From positions 1 through 64,000 of the forward strand of contig RECZ01000102.1 of NCBI GenBank assembly GCA_007693765.1: a stretch of DNA of 64,000 bases, in the 5' to 3' direction. Each line of letters starts with the position of its first letter. The stretch's first letter is position 1. The notes beneath the pieces are model-generated. The model did not search any database, was not told where the DNA came from, and saw only the letters and a program-made list of their open reading frames with translations. The DNA comes from Phycisphaerales bacterium. Its GTDB lineage: Bacteria > Planctomycetota > Phycisphaerae > Phycisphaerales > UBA1924. Position numbers and translations under genes: made by a program. Below, piece after piece: positions 9,177 through 18,052 of the stretch.

Positions 9177-9665
9177 GTGAGCGCCGCCGCCGACCAGCCC
9201 GAGACCCCCCCCACCCCCGACTCCGCCCCGCTCCAGCCCGGGGGCGAGGAGATCGCGCCCGGCGTGCGGATCGCGCCCGACGCCGTGCGCTTCGCCTTCA
9301 CCCGCAGCACGGGCCCGGGCGGGCAGAACGTCAACAAGCGCAGCACCCGCGCCGAGATGCGGATCCGCCTCGACGACATCCCCCTGCCGCCCGATGCGCG
9401 GCGCCGGCTGGTGCGGCTGGCGGGCTCGCGCATCACCGACGACGGGGAACTGATCCTCACCAACGAGGAGACGCGCTCGCAGCGGCGCAACCGCGATGCG
9501 TGCCTCGACACCCTACGCGAACTGGTGGTGCGGGCGCTGGTGAAGCCCAAGCCGCGCAAGAAGACCAAGCCGAGCAAGGGCAGCGTGCGCCGTCGTCTGG
9601 AGGAGAAGTCGCAGCGGTCGGAGATCAAGAAGCGGCGGCAGCGACCGGGCTCGGACGGGCACTGA
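9177..9665 (+). CDS. ArfB-like peptidyl-tRNA hydrolase / class I release-factor-domain protein
   Basis: A 162-residue single-domain release factor relative. The hydrolysis motif GPGGQNVNKRST has GGQ at residues 48-50. A lysine/arginine-rich tail follows (KPKPRKKTKPSKGSVRRR, RSEIKKRRQR). That combination is the layout of ArfB (YaeJ), whose basic tail enters the empty mRNA channel of stalled ribosomes to free the nascent chain. The GTG at 9177 gives a Pro-rich leader of about 25 residues, slightly longer than typical ArfB (about 140), so the true start could be internal. It sits alone between minus-strand genes. Confidence 0.88.
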   Translation: MSAAADQPETPPTPDSAPLQPGGEEIAPGVRIAPDAVRFAFTRSTGPGGQNVNKRSTRAEMRIRLDDIPLPPDARRRLVRLAGSRITDDGELILTNEETRSQRRNRDACLDTLRELVVRALVKPKPRKKTKPSKGSVRRRLEEKSQRSEIKKRRQRPGSDGH

Positions 9666-9735
9666 GCGCACGCTGTGTGCGCACGACCGATGCGCGGCGC
9701 GGGTTCGCACGCAGATCAGCGCGGAGCCTTCGCGC

Positions 9736-10929
9736 TCAGGCGTGCAGGGCGAGGCGGCAGAAGGCCTCGACGCCGGTGGGGATGGCGTCGTCGTTGAAAT
9801 CGAACTCGGCCTGGTGCAGGTCGGGCATCGCGCTCGCGCCCTCGGGCAGCAGGCCCAGCAGGAAGAAGCACGAGGGGACGCGCTGGGCGTAGAAGGAGAA
9901 GTCTTCGCCGCCCATGCCGGGGGCGTCGTGCAGGCGGACGCGCGACTCGCCCAGCGCCTTCGACGCAACCTCGAAGAACGTCGATGTGGCCTCGGGGTGG
10001 TTGTCCGTCACGGGGTAGCCCGGCTCCCACTCGACGACGCCCTCGCAGCCGTGCGCCCCGGCGGTGTGCCGCACGATCTCGCGGAGGCGGCGCTCCACCA
10101 GCGCGCGCGTCTCGGCGCGGAGCGTGCGAGCCGTTCCCTTGAGCACGCACGAGCCGGGGATCACGTTCTCGGCGTCGCCGGCGTGGATGGCGCCGACGGT
10201 CACGACGGCGCTGTCGAGTGGGTCGACGGCGCGGGAGGCGATCGTCTGCAGGGCGGTCACGCAGTGGGCGCCGGCGACGATGGGGTCGTGCGCGAAGTGC
10301 GGGAACGCCGCGTGCCCGCCCACGCCCTTGATGGTGATGTGGAAGTTGTCCGTCGCGGCGAGCAGCGGGCCGGGGCGCGTCGCGACCACGCCCAACTGCA
10401 GGCGCGGCCAGCCGTGCAGGCCGAACATCGTGCGCACTGGCGGCCCCAGCAGCGAGCCGTCGATGGCGCCCTCGTCGCACATGCGCTTGCCGCCGGCGCC
10501 GCCCTCCTCCGCCGGTTGGAAGACGAAGGTGACGGGGTTGGGGCGGTCCTCGACGCGGGCCAGGACGCGGGCGGCGCCGAGCAGCATCGCGGTGTGCCCG
10601 TCGTGCCCGCAGGCGTGCATGACGCCGGGCGTCTCGGAGGCGTAGGGCGCGCCCGTCGCCTCGTGGATGGGCAGGGCGTCCATGTCCGCCCGCAGCCCGA
10701 TGGCGCCGCGTGCGTCCGGGCGCGTCGCCGGGAGGTAGGCCACGACGCCCGTGCCCCCGGCCAGCCCGGCGCGGAACTCGATGCCCGCGTCGGAGAGCGC
10801 GCGTTGCACGAGCGCGCTGGTGCGCTCTTCCTTGTACATGAGTTCGGGGTGACGGTGCATCGTGCGCCGGGCCTCGGTGAGGCTGGGCGTGAGTTCGTCG
10901 ATCAGGCCCCTGAGGGCGGCGGTGTCCAT
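9736..10929 (-). CDS. M20 family amidohydrolase (M20D, aminoacylase/hippurate-hydrolase-like)
   Basis: A 397-residue zinc amidohydrolase. Metal-site motifs are ADMDALP at 81-87, HACGHDGH at 105-112 (with C107 and H109) and the catalytic pair E141-E142 in PAEEGG. A dimerisation domain interrupts the catalytic domain around residues 185-300, as is usual. Members remove acyl groups from amino-acid amides; the substrate cannot be read from sequence. No signal peptide, so cytoplasmic. The stop of the ArfB-like gene on the opposite strand lies 70 bases away. Confidence 0.93.
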   Translation of the reverse strand: MDTAALRGLIDELTPSLTEARRTMHRHPELMYKEERTSALVQRALSDAGIEFRAGLAGGTGVVAYLPATRPDARGAIGLRADMDALPIHEATGAPYASETPGVMHACGHDGHTAMLLGAARVLARVEDRPNPVTFVFQPAEEGGAGGKRMCDEGAIDGSLLGPPVRTMFGLHGWPRLQLGVVATRPGPLLAATDNFHITIKGVGGHAAFPHFAHDPIVAGAHCVTALQTIASRAVDPLDSAVVTVGAIHAGDAENVIPGSCVLKGTARTLRAETRALVERRLREIVRHTAGAHGCEGVVEWEPGYPVTDNHPEATSTFFEVASKALGESRVRLHDAPGMGGEDFSFYAQRVPSCFFLLGLLPEGASAMPDLHQAEFDFNDDAIPTGVEAFCRLALHA

Positions 10930-10957
10930 GTCGGCGAGTGTAGGTCGGGCCGCACGC

Positions 10958-11806
10958 TCAGCGGAGGCCGTCGAAGGGCGCGAGGCCGCCGTAGGCGACG
11001 CATTCGACGGCGTGTTCCTCCCGCAGCCACTGCAGAAGCAGGTTCATGCCGATGGCGTCGCTGGCCATGTGCCCGGTCACCACCAGCGACCCGGCGTGGC
11101 CCTCGCGCGCCCGGGCTTCGAGGCGGCCCGCGTCCTCGCCCGAGAGGTGGATGTACGCCACCGTGCCCACGCCGTGGGCGAAGAGGGCCTCGGCGACGGA
11201 CGCCCCGCCGTTGGTGCCCCCGGCGTGCATGACGGCGATGCGCCCCGCGGGGCGCGGCGCATCGGACTCGGGCACGACGATGATCTCGTTCTCCGGGTGC
11301 GCGAGTTCTGGAACATCGCCCAGCGCGCGCACGACGTCGGCGACCGTGGCGTGCTCGGGCAGCGGGCGCAGGGCTTCGAGCATGGCGAGGCGCCCGAGTT
11401 CGTCCGCCGCGAGGTGCACGTTGAGCAGCGTGATCCCGATGCGCTTGGCGGCGTCGGCGAGGTGGCCCCAATCGGAAAGGTGATCGTTGAACCGCGCCCG
11501 GCGCGCGAGCGGCTCGACGGCGGCGCGGGCGGGCGCGGGGGGCACGCCGTGGTCCTCCATGAGTTCGACCATGCGCGCGAGCACGAGGTGGAAGCGGCGC
11601 TTGGCGTCGCCGGCGAGCGGGTGGTGGAGCAGGAACGTGTCGCAGCCCATCTCCCGCGCGACCAGCAGGTCGCCGGTGGTGGCGTTGATGCCGGCGCAGA
11701 CGCGCCGGACGGGGGCGCCCGCGTCGTGGGCGACGCAGGAGTCGGCGGGCGTCTCGTCGAACCCGGCGAGGCGGGAGGAGGCTTCGAGCAGGTCGTGGGC
11801 GCGCAT
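10958..11806 (-). CDS. Nif3-like dinuclear-metal-centre protein (DUF34 family)
   Basis: A 282-residue protein with a metal-binding pattern like Nif3/YbgI. HHPL is at residues 61-64, and a C-terminal TGHMASDAIGMN block ends near GGLAPF. The spacing and the central insert fit the family. The last motif differs from the common TGE-x-x-HH form, so the assignment is moderate. Function of the family is unsettled; it is often annotated as a GTP cyclohydrolase 1 type 2 homologue. It begins 10 bases after the release-factor-like gene and 28 bases before the M20 gene, so the three probably form one operon. Confidence 0.6.
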   Translation of the reverse strand: MRAHDLLEASSRLAGFDETPADSCVAHDAGAPVRRVCAGINATTGDLLVAREMGCDTFLLHHPLAGDAKRRFHLVLARMVELMEDHGVPPAPARAAVEPLARRARFNDHLSDWGHLADAAKRIGITLLNVHLAADELGRLAMLEALRPLPEHATVADVVRALGDVPELAHPENEIIVVPESDAPRPAGRIAVMHAGGTNGGASVAEALFAHGVGTVAYIHLSGEDAGRLEARAREGHAGSLVVTGHMASDAIGMNLLLQWLREEHAVECVAYGGLAPFDGLR

Positions 11807-11816
11807 GGCGTGATCC

Positions 11817-12317
11817 TTACTTGAGCGGGCGCAGGCCTTTGGTCGCCCGCGCCTCGTTCATGGCGTTGAACGCGGGGCGGTGGTCGCGCACGAGGTTGAC
11901 GAGTTGCGTGGCGCTCACACCAAGACGCAGCGCGGCGTGGGGGGCGTCCCACCCGGCGTCGGCGAGGGCGTCCATCGCTTCGGCGAGCAGGGCGGGGAAG
12001 TCGCGGTGCTCGGGGTTGCAGACGATCCGCGTGCCCTTGCGGCGCGACCGCCACAGGTCGGAGCCGATCTCACCCTCGGGCACGCCCTCGCGGTGCGTCG
12101 CGGCGAGGACGAGCCGGAGCCGGTAGAGGGCGACGCGTTTGTTCTCGATCTGGCTGCGCCGCTCGCTGGCGTGGGCGCGGAGGCCGGTGGGCTCGTGGAC
12201 GAGCGTGACCATCGTCTCGACCTTGTTGCGGTGCTGCCCCCCGGGGCCGCCCGCGCGCCCGCGCTCGACGGCGCAGTGCTTGAGGAGGTCGTCTTCCGGG
12301 AGCGCGGCGGGGTGCAT
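11817..12317 (-). CDS. Release-factor-domain (GGQ) protein with C-terminal extension
   Basis: A 166-residue second GGQ protein. The motif GGPGGQHRNKVET lies near residues 22-34 and is followed by the RF-1 core (ASERRSQIENKRVAL). Unlike ArfB it lacks a Lys/Arg-rich tail. It ends in an acidic/hydrophobic extension of about 75 residues containing GVSATQLVNLV, which may be a small helical or HTH-like domain. The ATG at 12317 (MHPAALPEDD) is the most plausible start. It heads the operon with the Nif3-like and M20 genes. A peptidyl-tRNA hydrolysis or ribosome-rescue role is inferred from GGQ only. Confidence 0.82.
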   Translation of the reverse strand: MHPAALPEDDLLKHCAVERGRAGGPGGQHRNKVETMVTLVHEPTGLRAHASERRSQIENKRVALYRLRLVLAATHREGVPEGEIGSDLWRSRRKGTRIVCNPEHRDFPALLAEAMDALADAGWDAPHAALRLGVSATQLVNLVRDHRPAFNAMNEARATKGLRPLK

Positions 12318-12334
12318 GCGTGTACACGATACGA

Positions 12335-12360
12335 CGGCTCGGCGAGCCGCCCCACCGAAG
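12335..12360. repeat. 26-bp inverted repeat, left copy
   Basis: This 26-bp sequence is the exact reverse complement of 13484-13509. Its core GGCTCGGCGAGCC is nearly palindromic. Together the two copies bracket the formylglycine-enzyme-fold gene. This copy begins 7 bases beyond that gene's stop codon. It is not followed by a T-run, so it is not a classical terminator. Confidence 0.75.
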
Positions 12361-12366
12361 AGCCGT

Positions 12367-13386
12367 TCAGCCGCGCCGGCGGCGCGCGGCGAAGAGCAGG
12401 GAGACGGCGCACAACGCTGCGGCGCCCGGGCTCGGGATCGCAGAGGCGATGCGGAGACCATGCACGGATAAGTGCTCGAAACCTTCTCCGTATCTGTCGA
12501 GACGGTCTGTGTTGTGTGATGGTTGTCCCAGCGCTGAACCTGCCACGAGCCGCAGCAAGTTATTGCCAAACGGCTCCCCGTCCTCCAGCCACTCCCGCGC
12601 CCCGCCGGAGACATCCAGAAGGCCCCACGGCGAATCCGCGTGCGGGTACGACCCCACCGGCATCGAACTCGGCGCGCCCCAGTCGTTGCCCGCGTTGGTC
12701 ATCGCCCCCGAGCCGGGCGGGCCCCCTTGGAGCGGGACCTCGCTCTGGTAGGGGTAGAGCCAGTACCCCTCCTGCCCCTCGCCGTAGCGGTTGGGGTCGT
12801 AGTGCGCAGCCTTGGCCCACTCGTCGATGGAGGGGATCCAGTACTTCGCGTCCGAGGAGCGTGTCGCGATGCTGTTCGGTCCCTGGCCGAAGAAGGAAGT
12901 GTCGTAGACGCCGCTCTCGAAGGCCCACTGCTCGCTGACCTTGTCGTTGTGCAGCCAGTTGACGAACCGGGCCGCGTACTGCCACGACATCTGCGAGGCG
13001 AGGTGCGGGTGATCGGCGTTGAACTGGTATTGAGGCACCCCGTTCTGGAAGCCGACCAGGTGCGCCGAGCCGCCGTGGAACCTGACAGAGTTTGTGTGCC
13101 CGCTGCTCACGTAGGGCGCGTAGGCCTGGACGAAATTGAAGTACTGCGTGTGCGTGACCTCGGTCCTGGTCATGCGGTAGCGGTAGTCCACCGCGCCGAG
13201 GCCCGCGAGTTGGGGACGCGTGGGCAGTTCGGAGGCCAGCGCCCCGCGGTTGCCGGGGGCGCCGATCGTCACCCAGTTCAAGCCGTAGTCGGGCGCCTTG
13301 CCCGCGTGCGCAGACGCGGCGGCGAGGATCGCGATCAGCGCGGCCGCCGCGCGGTGGTGGAGCCGGATACGAATCGTGTCGCTCAT
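12367..13386 (-). CDS. Secreted formylglycine-generating-enzyme-fold protein with PEP-CTERM-like tail
   Basis: A 339-residue exported protein. A signal peptide covers about residues 1-30 (RAAAALIAILAAASAHA). An FGE/SUMF1-like C-type-lectin-fold domain follows, with family blocks TRTEVTHTQYFNFVQAY, MSWQYAARFVNWL, YWIPSIDEWAKAAHYDP and DVSGGAREWLEDG. The two catalytic Cys of true FGE are absent, so it is probably not a sulfatase activator. The C-terminus PSPGAAALCAVSLLFAARRR is a PEP-CTERM-like sorting tail, suggesting exosortase anchoring. The ATG at 13386 has GGAG six bases upstream. Flanked by a 26-bp inverted repeat. Confidence 0.8.
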   Translation of the reverse strand: MSDTIRIRLHHRAAAALIAILAAASAHAGKAPDYGLNWVTIGAPGNRGALASELPTRPQLAGLGAVDYRYRMTRTEVTHTQYFNFVQAYAPYVSSGHTNSVRFHGGSAHLVGFQNGVPQYQFNADHPHLASQMSWQYAARFVNWLHNDKVSEQWAFESGVYDTSFFGQGPNSIATRSSDAKYWIPSIDEWAKAAHYDPNRYGEGQEGYWLYPYQSEVPLQGGPPGSGAMTNAGNDWGAPSSMPVGSYPHADSPWGLLDVSGGAREWLEDGEPFGNNLLRLVAGSALGQPSHNTDRLDRYGEGFEHLSVHGLRIASAIPSPGAAALCAVSLLFAARRRRG

Positions 13387-13483
13387 GGTGTTCTCCAGTG
13401 CCGCGGACATCATGCGGCGCCCCGGGCCGCGATACAAGCAAAAACCGGCCGCTTTGCGCAAATTGTCCCGCGAGGAAGGAAAT

Positions 13484-13509
13484 CTTCGGTGGGGCGGCTC
13501 GCCGAGCCG
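13484..13509. repeat. 26-bp inverted repeat, right copy
   Basis: Exact reverse complement of 12335-12360. It lies between the FGE-fold gene and tsaD. Confidence 0.75.
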
Positions 13510-13543
13510 CCTGATTTTCTTCGTGTCGGGCAGCCAACAAGAT

Positions 13544-13573
13544 GGCGGCTCGGCGAGCCCCCCCCGCCCCACC
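13544..13573. repeat. Partial third copy of the palindromic repeat
   Basis: A degenerate copy sharing GGCGGCTCGGCGAGCC and the CGCCCCACC flank with the left copy, in the same orientation as 12335-12360. It lies 35 bases beyond the right copy. The tsaD stop codon at 13593 is next, after a 7-bp hairpin with a 3-nt loop at 13578-13594 that overlaps the stop. Confidence 0.6.
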
Positions 13574-13592
13574 TCAAGAGCCGCTTTGCGGC

Positions 13593-14678
13593 TCAGGCGG
13601 TCGTCGTGGGCTCGGCGCGGAGGGTTAGGTCGTCGGTGTCGGCGTTGATGAGGCGGTGGTGGGCGAGGCCGGCGATCATCGCGGCGTTGTCGAGGCAGTA
13701 GGCCATGGCGGGCAGGTGGAGGTCGACGGCGCGGCGCTCGGCGAGGCGCGCGAGGTCGGTGCGCAGGCGCGAGTTCGCGCTCACGCCGCCGCCGACGATG
13801 ATCGAGCGGTATGCGTGCCCCCGCTCGCTGGCGGCGTCGAGCGCGCGCTCGATCTTGAGCGTCACCGCGCGCACCGCGGCGCGCTGGAACGATGCGGCGA
13901 TGTCCGCCCGCGCTTGTGCGCTCAGGTGCGTGTGGTCGCGCTCGAAGCGGGTGACGCCGCCGTCGCGCACCGGGGCGCCGCGGACGCAGTAGAGAACGCT
14001 GGTCTTGAGCCCGCTGTAGGAGAAATCGAGCGAGTCGGGTGCGAGGCGACTGACGGGGAAGTCGTGGGCGCGGTCGTTCCCGTCGCGGGCGAGTTTGTCG
14101 AGATTGGGGCCGCCGGGGTGGGGCAGGCCCAGCATGGCCGCGGCCTTGTCGAAGGCCTCGCCCACGGCGTCGTCGATGGTGGAGCCGAGGCGGGTGAGCG
14201 TGCGCGGGCCGTCGCAGCGGTAGAGCGCCGTGTGCCCGCCGCTGACGACGAGGCCGAGCGCCGGGTACAGCGCCTCGGCGGAGACGGGGGCGCGGGGCTT
14301 GGAGGCGTCGGTGAGCAGCGGCGCGTAGAGGTGGGCGTGGACGTGGTCGACGCCGATGAGCGGCTTGCCCAGCGCCAGCGCCAGCGCCTTGGCGCCCGCC
14401 ACGCCCACCAGCAGTGCGCCGATGAGGCCGGGGCGGTGGCCGACGGCGATGGCGTCCACATCGCGCAGGCCGACGCCGGCGGCGCGCAGTGACTCGCGCA
14501 CCACGGGCAGGATGCGCTCCACGTGGGCGCGGCTGGCGATCTCGGGCACCACGCCGCCGTACTCAGCGTGCAGGTCGTGCTGCGAGGCGATGATGTTGGA
14601 CAGCGCCTCGCGCCCGTCGCGCACGAGGGCGCAGGCGGTCTCGTCGCAGCTTGTTTCGAGGCCGAGGATCAGGGTCAT
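13593..14678 (-). CDS. tsaD: tRNA N6-adenosine threonylcarbamoyltransferase TsaD
   Basis: A 361-residue ASKHA-fold enzyme that transfers threonylcarbamoyl to A37 of ANN-decoding tRNAs, with TsaB and TsaE. It starts with the signature LGLETSCDETACALV. It has the metal-binding HVHAH at residues 112-116, GVVPEIASRAH at 42-52 and the C-terminal GGGVSANSRLR. Length is normal (about 340-360). It lies 22 bases downstream of the S41 protease gene on the same strand. The Thr tRNA (CGU) 3.4 kb away would be among its substrates. Confidence 0.96.
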   Translation of the reverse strand: MTLILGLETSCDETACALVRDGREALSNIIASQHDLHAEYGGVVPEIASRAHVERILPVVRESLRAAGVGLRDVDAIAVGHRPGLIGALLVGVAGAKALALALGKPLIGVDHVHAHLYAPLLTDASKPRAPVSAEALYPALGLVVSGGHTALYRCDGPRTLTRLGSTIDDAVGEAFDKAAAMLGLPHPGGPNLDKLARDGNDRAHDFPVSRLAPDSLDFSYSGLKTSVLYCVRGAPVRDGGVTRFERDHTHLSAQARADIAASFQRAAVRAVTLKIERALDAASERGHAYRSIIVGGGVSANSRLRTDLARLAERRAVDLHLPAMAYCLDNAAMIAGLAHHRLINADTDDLTLRAEPTTTA

Positions 14679-14700
14679 GGGTGGGCGGCCGCGCGGGGGA

Positions 14701-16332
14701 TCATTCTTGTTGCGCGTCGTCGCGTTGCAGGGGGGCGTCCATGAGCCAGCGCTCGATGCCCGGGCCGGTGATGCGCAGGGTGGCGATGGTGTTGCCCTGG
14801 GCGTCGACGACGTTGAGCACGCCGCCGGTGAGGTCGAGGTCTTCGGGGAGCAGGTCGGTGGGCGGCTGCTCGCGGGCGCCGGTGGTGCGGAGGGCGTCGA
14901 GGCGCCTGTCGACGCGGGCGACCTCGCGCAGCAGGCGTTCGCGCGCCTGCTCGGTGCGGCGCATCTCGTCGCTGCTGATCGCGTCCGCGGCGGCGACGGC
15001 CTCGCTGACCGGCCTCCACTCGTTGTGCGCGGCCTTGTCGCGGAGGGCGGCGACGGCGCCGGTGAGTTGGGCGTCCTGCAGGCGGGCGAGCACCCATTCG
15101 GGGTCGGTCCAGCGGTGCTCCTCGTCGGCCTCGCCGTTGCGCTGACGGATGATCTCCTCCTCGCGACGGATGGTGAGCATCTTTCGGGCCTCTTCGTCGG
15201 TCATGGGCAGGTAGAAACCGGGCGTCGGGTCGACGCCCCACGCCGCGTCGTCGTCGGAGCGGTGCAGGCTGCGCCCCGAGGGGAGGTAGTAGTGCTGCTC
15301 GGTGATCTTGAGTTGGCCGGCGCCCGAGGGCAGCGGGACGACGTTCTGCACGCTGCCCTTGCCGAAGGTGCGCTCGCCGAGCACGATCGCGCGGCCGTTG
15401 TCGGAGAGGGCGCCGGCGACGATCTCGCTGGCGCTGGCGCTCTGGCGGTTGGCGAGGACGACGATCGGGAAGTCGGGCAGCGTGCCGCGGGATCGGGCGG
15501 TGAAGCGCTGCGGCGAGTGGGCGCGGCCCTGCGTCGAGACGATGACGCCCTCGGAGAGGAACAGGTCCGCGATCTCGATGGCGCTGTTGAGCATGCCGCC
15601 GGGGTTGAAGCGCACGTCGAGGATGAGCCCGCGCATGCCGCCCGCGAGCAACTCGCGGACCACGCGCTCCACGTCGGCGGCGGTGCTGGTGGTGAACTGC
15701 GAGATCCGCAGGTAGGCGATGCCCTCTTCGGGGGCGAGCCAGAAGTCCCAGCGGTCGTCGATGCGGTGCACGCCCCTGACCGTCTGCGTGACGATGCGGG
15801 CGCGGATGATCTCGACGTCGAAGGTCTCGCCGTCGCGCTCCACGGTGACGACGACCGGGGTGTTGGGCTCGCCCGTGAGCTTGGCGATGCAGTCGAAGAT
15901 GCTCAGCCCGAAGGTGGACTCGCCGTCGACGGCGGTGATGCGGTCGTCGGCCATGATGCCGGCCTTGTAGGCGGGCGAGTCTTCGAGGGGGCTGATGATC
16001 TTGAGCCAGCCGTCCTCCATGCGGACCTCGGCGCCGATGCCCACGAAGGCGCCGCGGGTCTGCTTGTCGAACTCCGCCACGTCGCGCGCGGGGATGAACT
16101 CGGTGTAGGGATCGTTGAGCGACTGGAGCAGCCCGGTGATGGCGCCCTGCAGCATGGCCTCGCGGTCGGGGTCGGTCACGAAGTCGCGGGTGACGAGGCG
16201 TTCGACGTCGATCAGGGGCTCGTACCACGTGTAGACCGAGGCGCGGTTGGCCGCGGCGACGGGGAGGCGCACCAGCAGCACGCCGATGAGCACCACGAAC
16301 AGGACTGGGGCGACGCGTCTGGCGTTGAACAC
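14701..16332 (-). CDS. S41 family C-terminal processing protease (CtpA/Prc-like)
   Basis: A 543-residue periplasmic protease. A single N-terminal membrane anchor lies at residues 8-28, then a PDZ domain around 95-180 (GIGAEVRMEDGWLKIISPL, SPAYKAG). The S41 core has the structural block LILDVRFNPGG. The catalytic dyad is inferred as Ser300 in NRQSASASEI and Lys325 in TFGKGSVQ, 25 apart as in Prc. A C-terminal extension of about 190 residues is helical. The start is GTG at 16332 with GGAGGT six bases upstream; the frame stays open far upstream, antisense to hflX, which is an artefact. These enzymes trim C-termini of exported proteins. Confidence 0.93.
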   Translation of the reverse strand: MFNARRVAPVLFVVLIGVLLVRLPVAAANRASVYTWYEPLIDVERLVTRDFVTDPDREAMLQGAITGLLQSLNDPYTEFIPARDVAEFDKQTRGAFVGIGAEVRMEDGWLKIISPLEDSPAYKAGIMADDRITAVDGESTFGLSIFDCIAKLTGEPNTPVVVTVERDGETFDVEIIRARIVTQTVRGVHRIDDRWDFWLAPEEGIAYLRISQFTTSTAADVERVVRELLAGGMRGLILDVRFNPGGMLNSAIEIADLFLSEGVIVSTQGRAHSPQRFTARSRGTLPDFPIVVLANRQSASASEIVAGALSDNGRAIVLGERTFGKGSVQNVVPLPSGAGQLKITEQHYYLPSGRSLHRSDDDAAWGVDPTPGFYLPMTDEEARKMLTIRREEEIIRQRNGEADEEHRWTDPEWVLARLQDAQLTGAVAALRDKAAHNEWRPVSEAVAAADAISSDEMRRTEQARERLLREVARVDRRLDALRTTGAREQPPTDLLPEDLDLTGGVLNVVDAQGNTIATLRITGPGIERWLMDAPLQRDDAQQE

Positions 16333-16572
16333 GGTTGGACCTCCGTCGGTGCGGTCGGGGGCGGGACGATCGGATCGTACGCGATCAGACGCCGGCGCCG
16401 GGCGGTTCGTTCCGTCCGGGATCGGCGGGATCGGCCCGTGGGCGGGCGCGGCGCCGGCCGGGGCGGCGTATTCTTCTGTTCGGGCCGCGCCCCGGGTCGG
16501 GTTCACACGCGGCCGCAGGACGGGGCGCACTTCGATCGCACGCGCGCGGGGAGGACCCCCCGTAAGGAACAC

Positions 16573-17952
16573 ATGGCAGGAAAATCGCACACAGACCGCA
16601 CGACCATCGCCGTGGCAGCCGAGAAGGCGGTGCTGGCCGCGGTCCGCCTCCCGGACGACAACATCGACGAGCGCGACCCGATGGGCGAGCTGCGCTCGCT
16701 CGCCGAGACCGCCGGCGCCCGCGTCGTGAGCGAGATGACGCAGAACCGCCAGCGCCCGGAGGCGGGCACGTTCATCGGTTCGGGCAAGGTGGACGAGCTC
16801 AAGACGCTCTGCGAGGCCACCGGCGCCACGCTGATCATCTTCGACAACAACCTCTCGCCCAGCCAGATCGGCAACATCGAGAAGCGCGTCGAGCGCAAGG
16901 TGATCGACCGCTCCGAGCTGATCCTCGACATCTTCGCCAGCCGCGCCACCACGCACGAGGCCAAGCTGCAGGTCGAGTTGGCGCAGTTGGAATACACCTA
17001 CCCGCGCCTCCGCGCCATGTGGGACCACCTGGAGCGCATCGTGGGCGTGGGCGGGGTGGGCGGCATCGGCACCCGCGGCCCGGGCGAGCAGCAACTCGAG
17101 ATCGACCGGCGGCTGGTGCGCAAGCGTCTGTCCGAGCTGCGGGGCGAGCTCGAGGTCATCCAGGCCCGCAAGCGGCGCGAGGTCGAGAAGCGCAACACCG
17201 ATTTCTTCACCGTCGGCCTCGTGGGCTACACCAACGCGGGCAAGTCGACGCTGTTCAACACGCTCACCGAGGGCGGCGCGTACGTGGCGGACAAGCTCTT
17301 CGCCACGCTCACCACGCGCACGCGCGAGTGGTCGGTGGAGTCGGAGACGGGCTCGACGCGGGTGATGATCTCCGACACCGTCGGGTTCGTGCGCAACCTG
17401 CCGCACAACCTCGTCGCGTCGTTCAAGGCCACGCTCGAGGAGGCCACGCACGCCGACCTGCTGCTGCTGGTGCTGGACGTCTCCGACCCCTCCGCCGAGC
17501 GGCAGTACGAGACGGTGAACAAGGTGCTCGACGAGTTGTTCGCCGACGTCGCCAAGGCCGAGGCCCGCGCCGAGCGCGAGTGGGCGCCGCCGCGTCGGTT
17601 GCTCCTGCTCAACAAGATCGACCGCCTCGAAGACAACGCCAACCTGCTGGTGTGGCAGGCCCGCGTGCCCGACTCGGTGCCCATCGTCGCCCGCGACCCC
17701 GACGGGGCGGGGCAGGATCTGCTGCGTGCGGCGGTGCTCGAAGCGCTGCGCGGCCCGATGCTCGAGTGCGTGATCCGCATCCCGATGCGCGATTCCAAGG
17801 GCGTGCACGCGATCGAACAACGAACGCAGGTGCTCGAGCGGGCGTACGAGGACGGCGCCGCCCTGCTGCGGGTGCGCATCGGCGCCAACGAGGTGCAGCG
17901 GCTGCGGGCGCTGGGCGCGACGATCGAGGAGGCCGGGGCGCCGGCGTCGTAA
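16573..17952 (+). CDS. hflX: GTPase HflX
   Basis: A 459-residue ribosome-associated GTPase that splits stalled or stressed 70S ribosomes. An N-terminal HflX domain covers residues 1-200 with the glycine-rich GVGGVGGIGTRGPGE at 158-172. The G domain has G1 GYTNAGKS at 218-225, DTVG as G3 and NKID as G4. A short C-terminal domain follows. The ATG at 16573 has AAGGA seven bases upstream; in-frame sequence before it lies antisense to the S41 gene and is rejected. It is transcribed divergently from the S41 gene across about 240 bases. Confidence 0.95.
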   Translation: MAGKSHTDRTTIAVAAEKAVLAAVRLPDDNIDERDPMGELRSLAETAGARVVSEMTQNRQRPEAGTFIGSGKVDELKTLCEATGATLIIFDNNLSPSQIGNIEKRVERKVIDRSELILDIFASRATTHEAKLQVELAQLEYTYPRLRAMWDHLERIVGVGGVGGIGTRGPGEQQLEIDRRLVRKRLSELRGELEVIQARKRREVEKRNTDFFTVGLVGYTNAGKSTLFNTLTEGGAYVADKLFATLTTRTREWSVESETGSTRVMISDTVGFVRNLPHNLVASFKATLEEATHADLLLLVLDVSDPSAERQYETVNKVLDELFADVAKAEARAEREWAPPRRLLLLNKIDRLEDNANLLVWQARVPDSVPIVARDPDGAGQDLLRAAVLEALRGPMLECVIRIPMRDSKGVHAIEQRTQVLERAYEDGAALLRVRIGANEVQRLRALGATIEEAGAPAS

Positions 17953-18052
17953 GCGGGGCGGGGGCTGTCTGTGGCTTTGGGGGCCGTGCCGCCCCCCTGA
18001 GGATTTGGGAGTGGACATCTTCCCCGGGGGCGGCGATACTTCCCGCCCATTG

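Noticed and set aside
12367-13386. FGE-fold protein as an active sulfatase-maturating enzyme
   Set aside because: The catalytic Cys residues are not present and no sulfatase gene is in the window.
12335-13573. Palindromic repeats as a CRISPR array
   Set aside because: Only three copies, not evenly spaced, with a whole gene between two of them and no cas genes.
14356-16572. Plus-strand open frame in front of hflX
   Set aside because: Antisense to the S41 gene, low-complexity composition, and hflX has its own ATG and ribosome-binding site.
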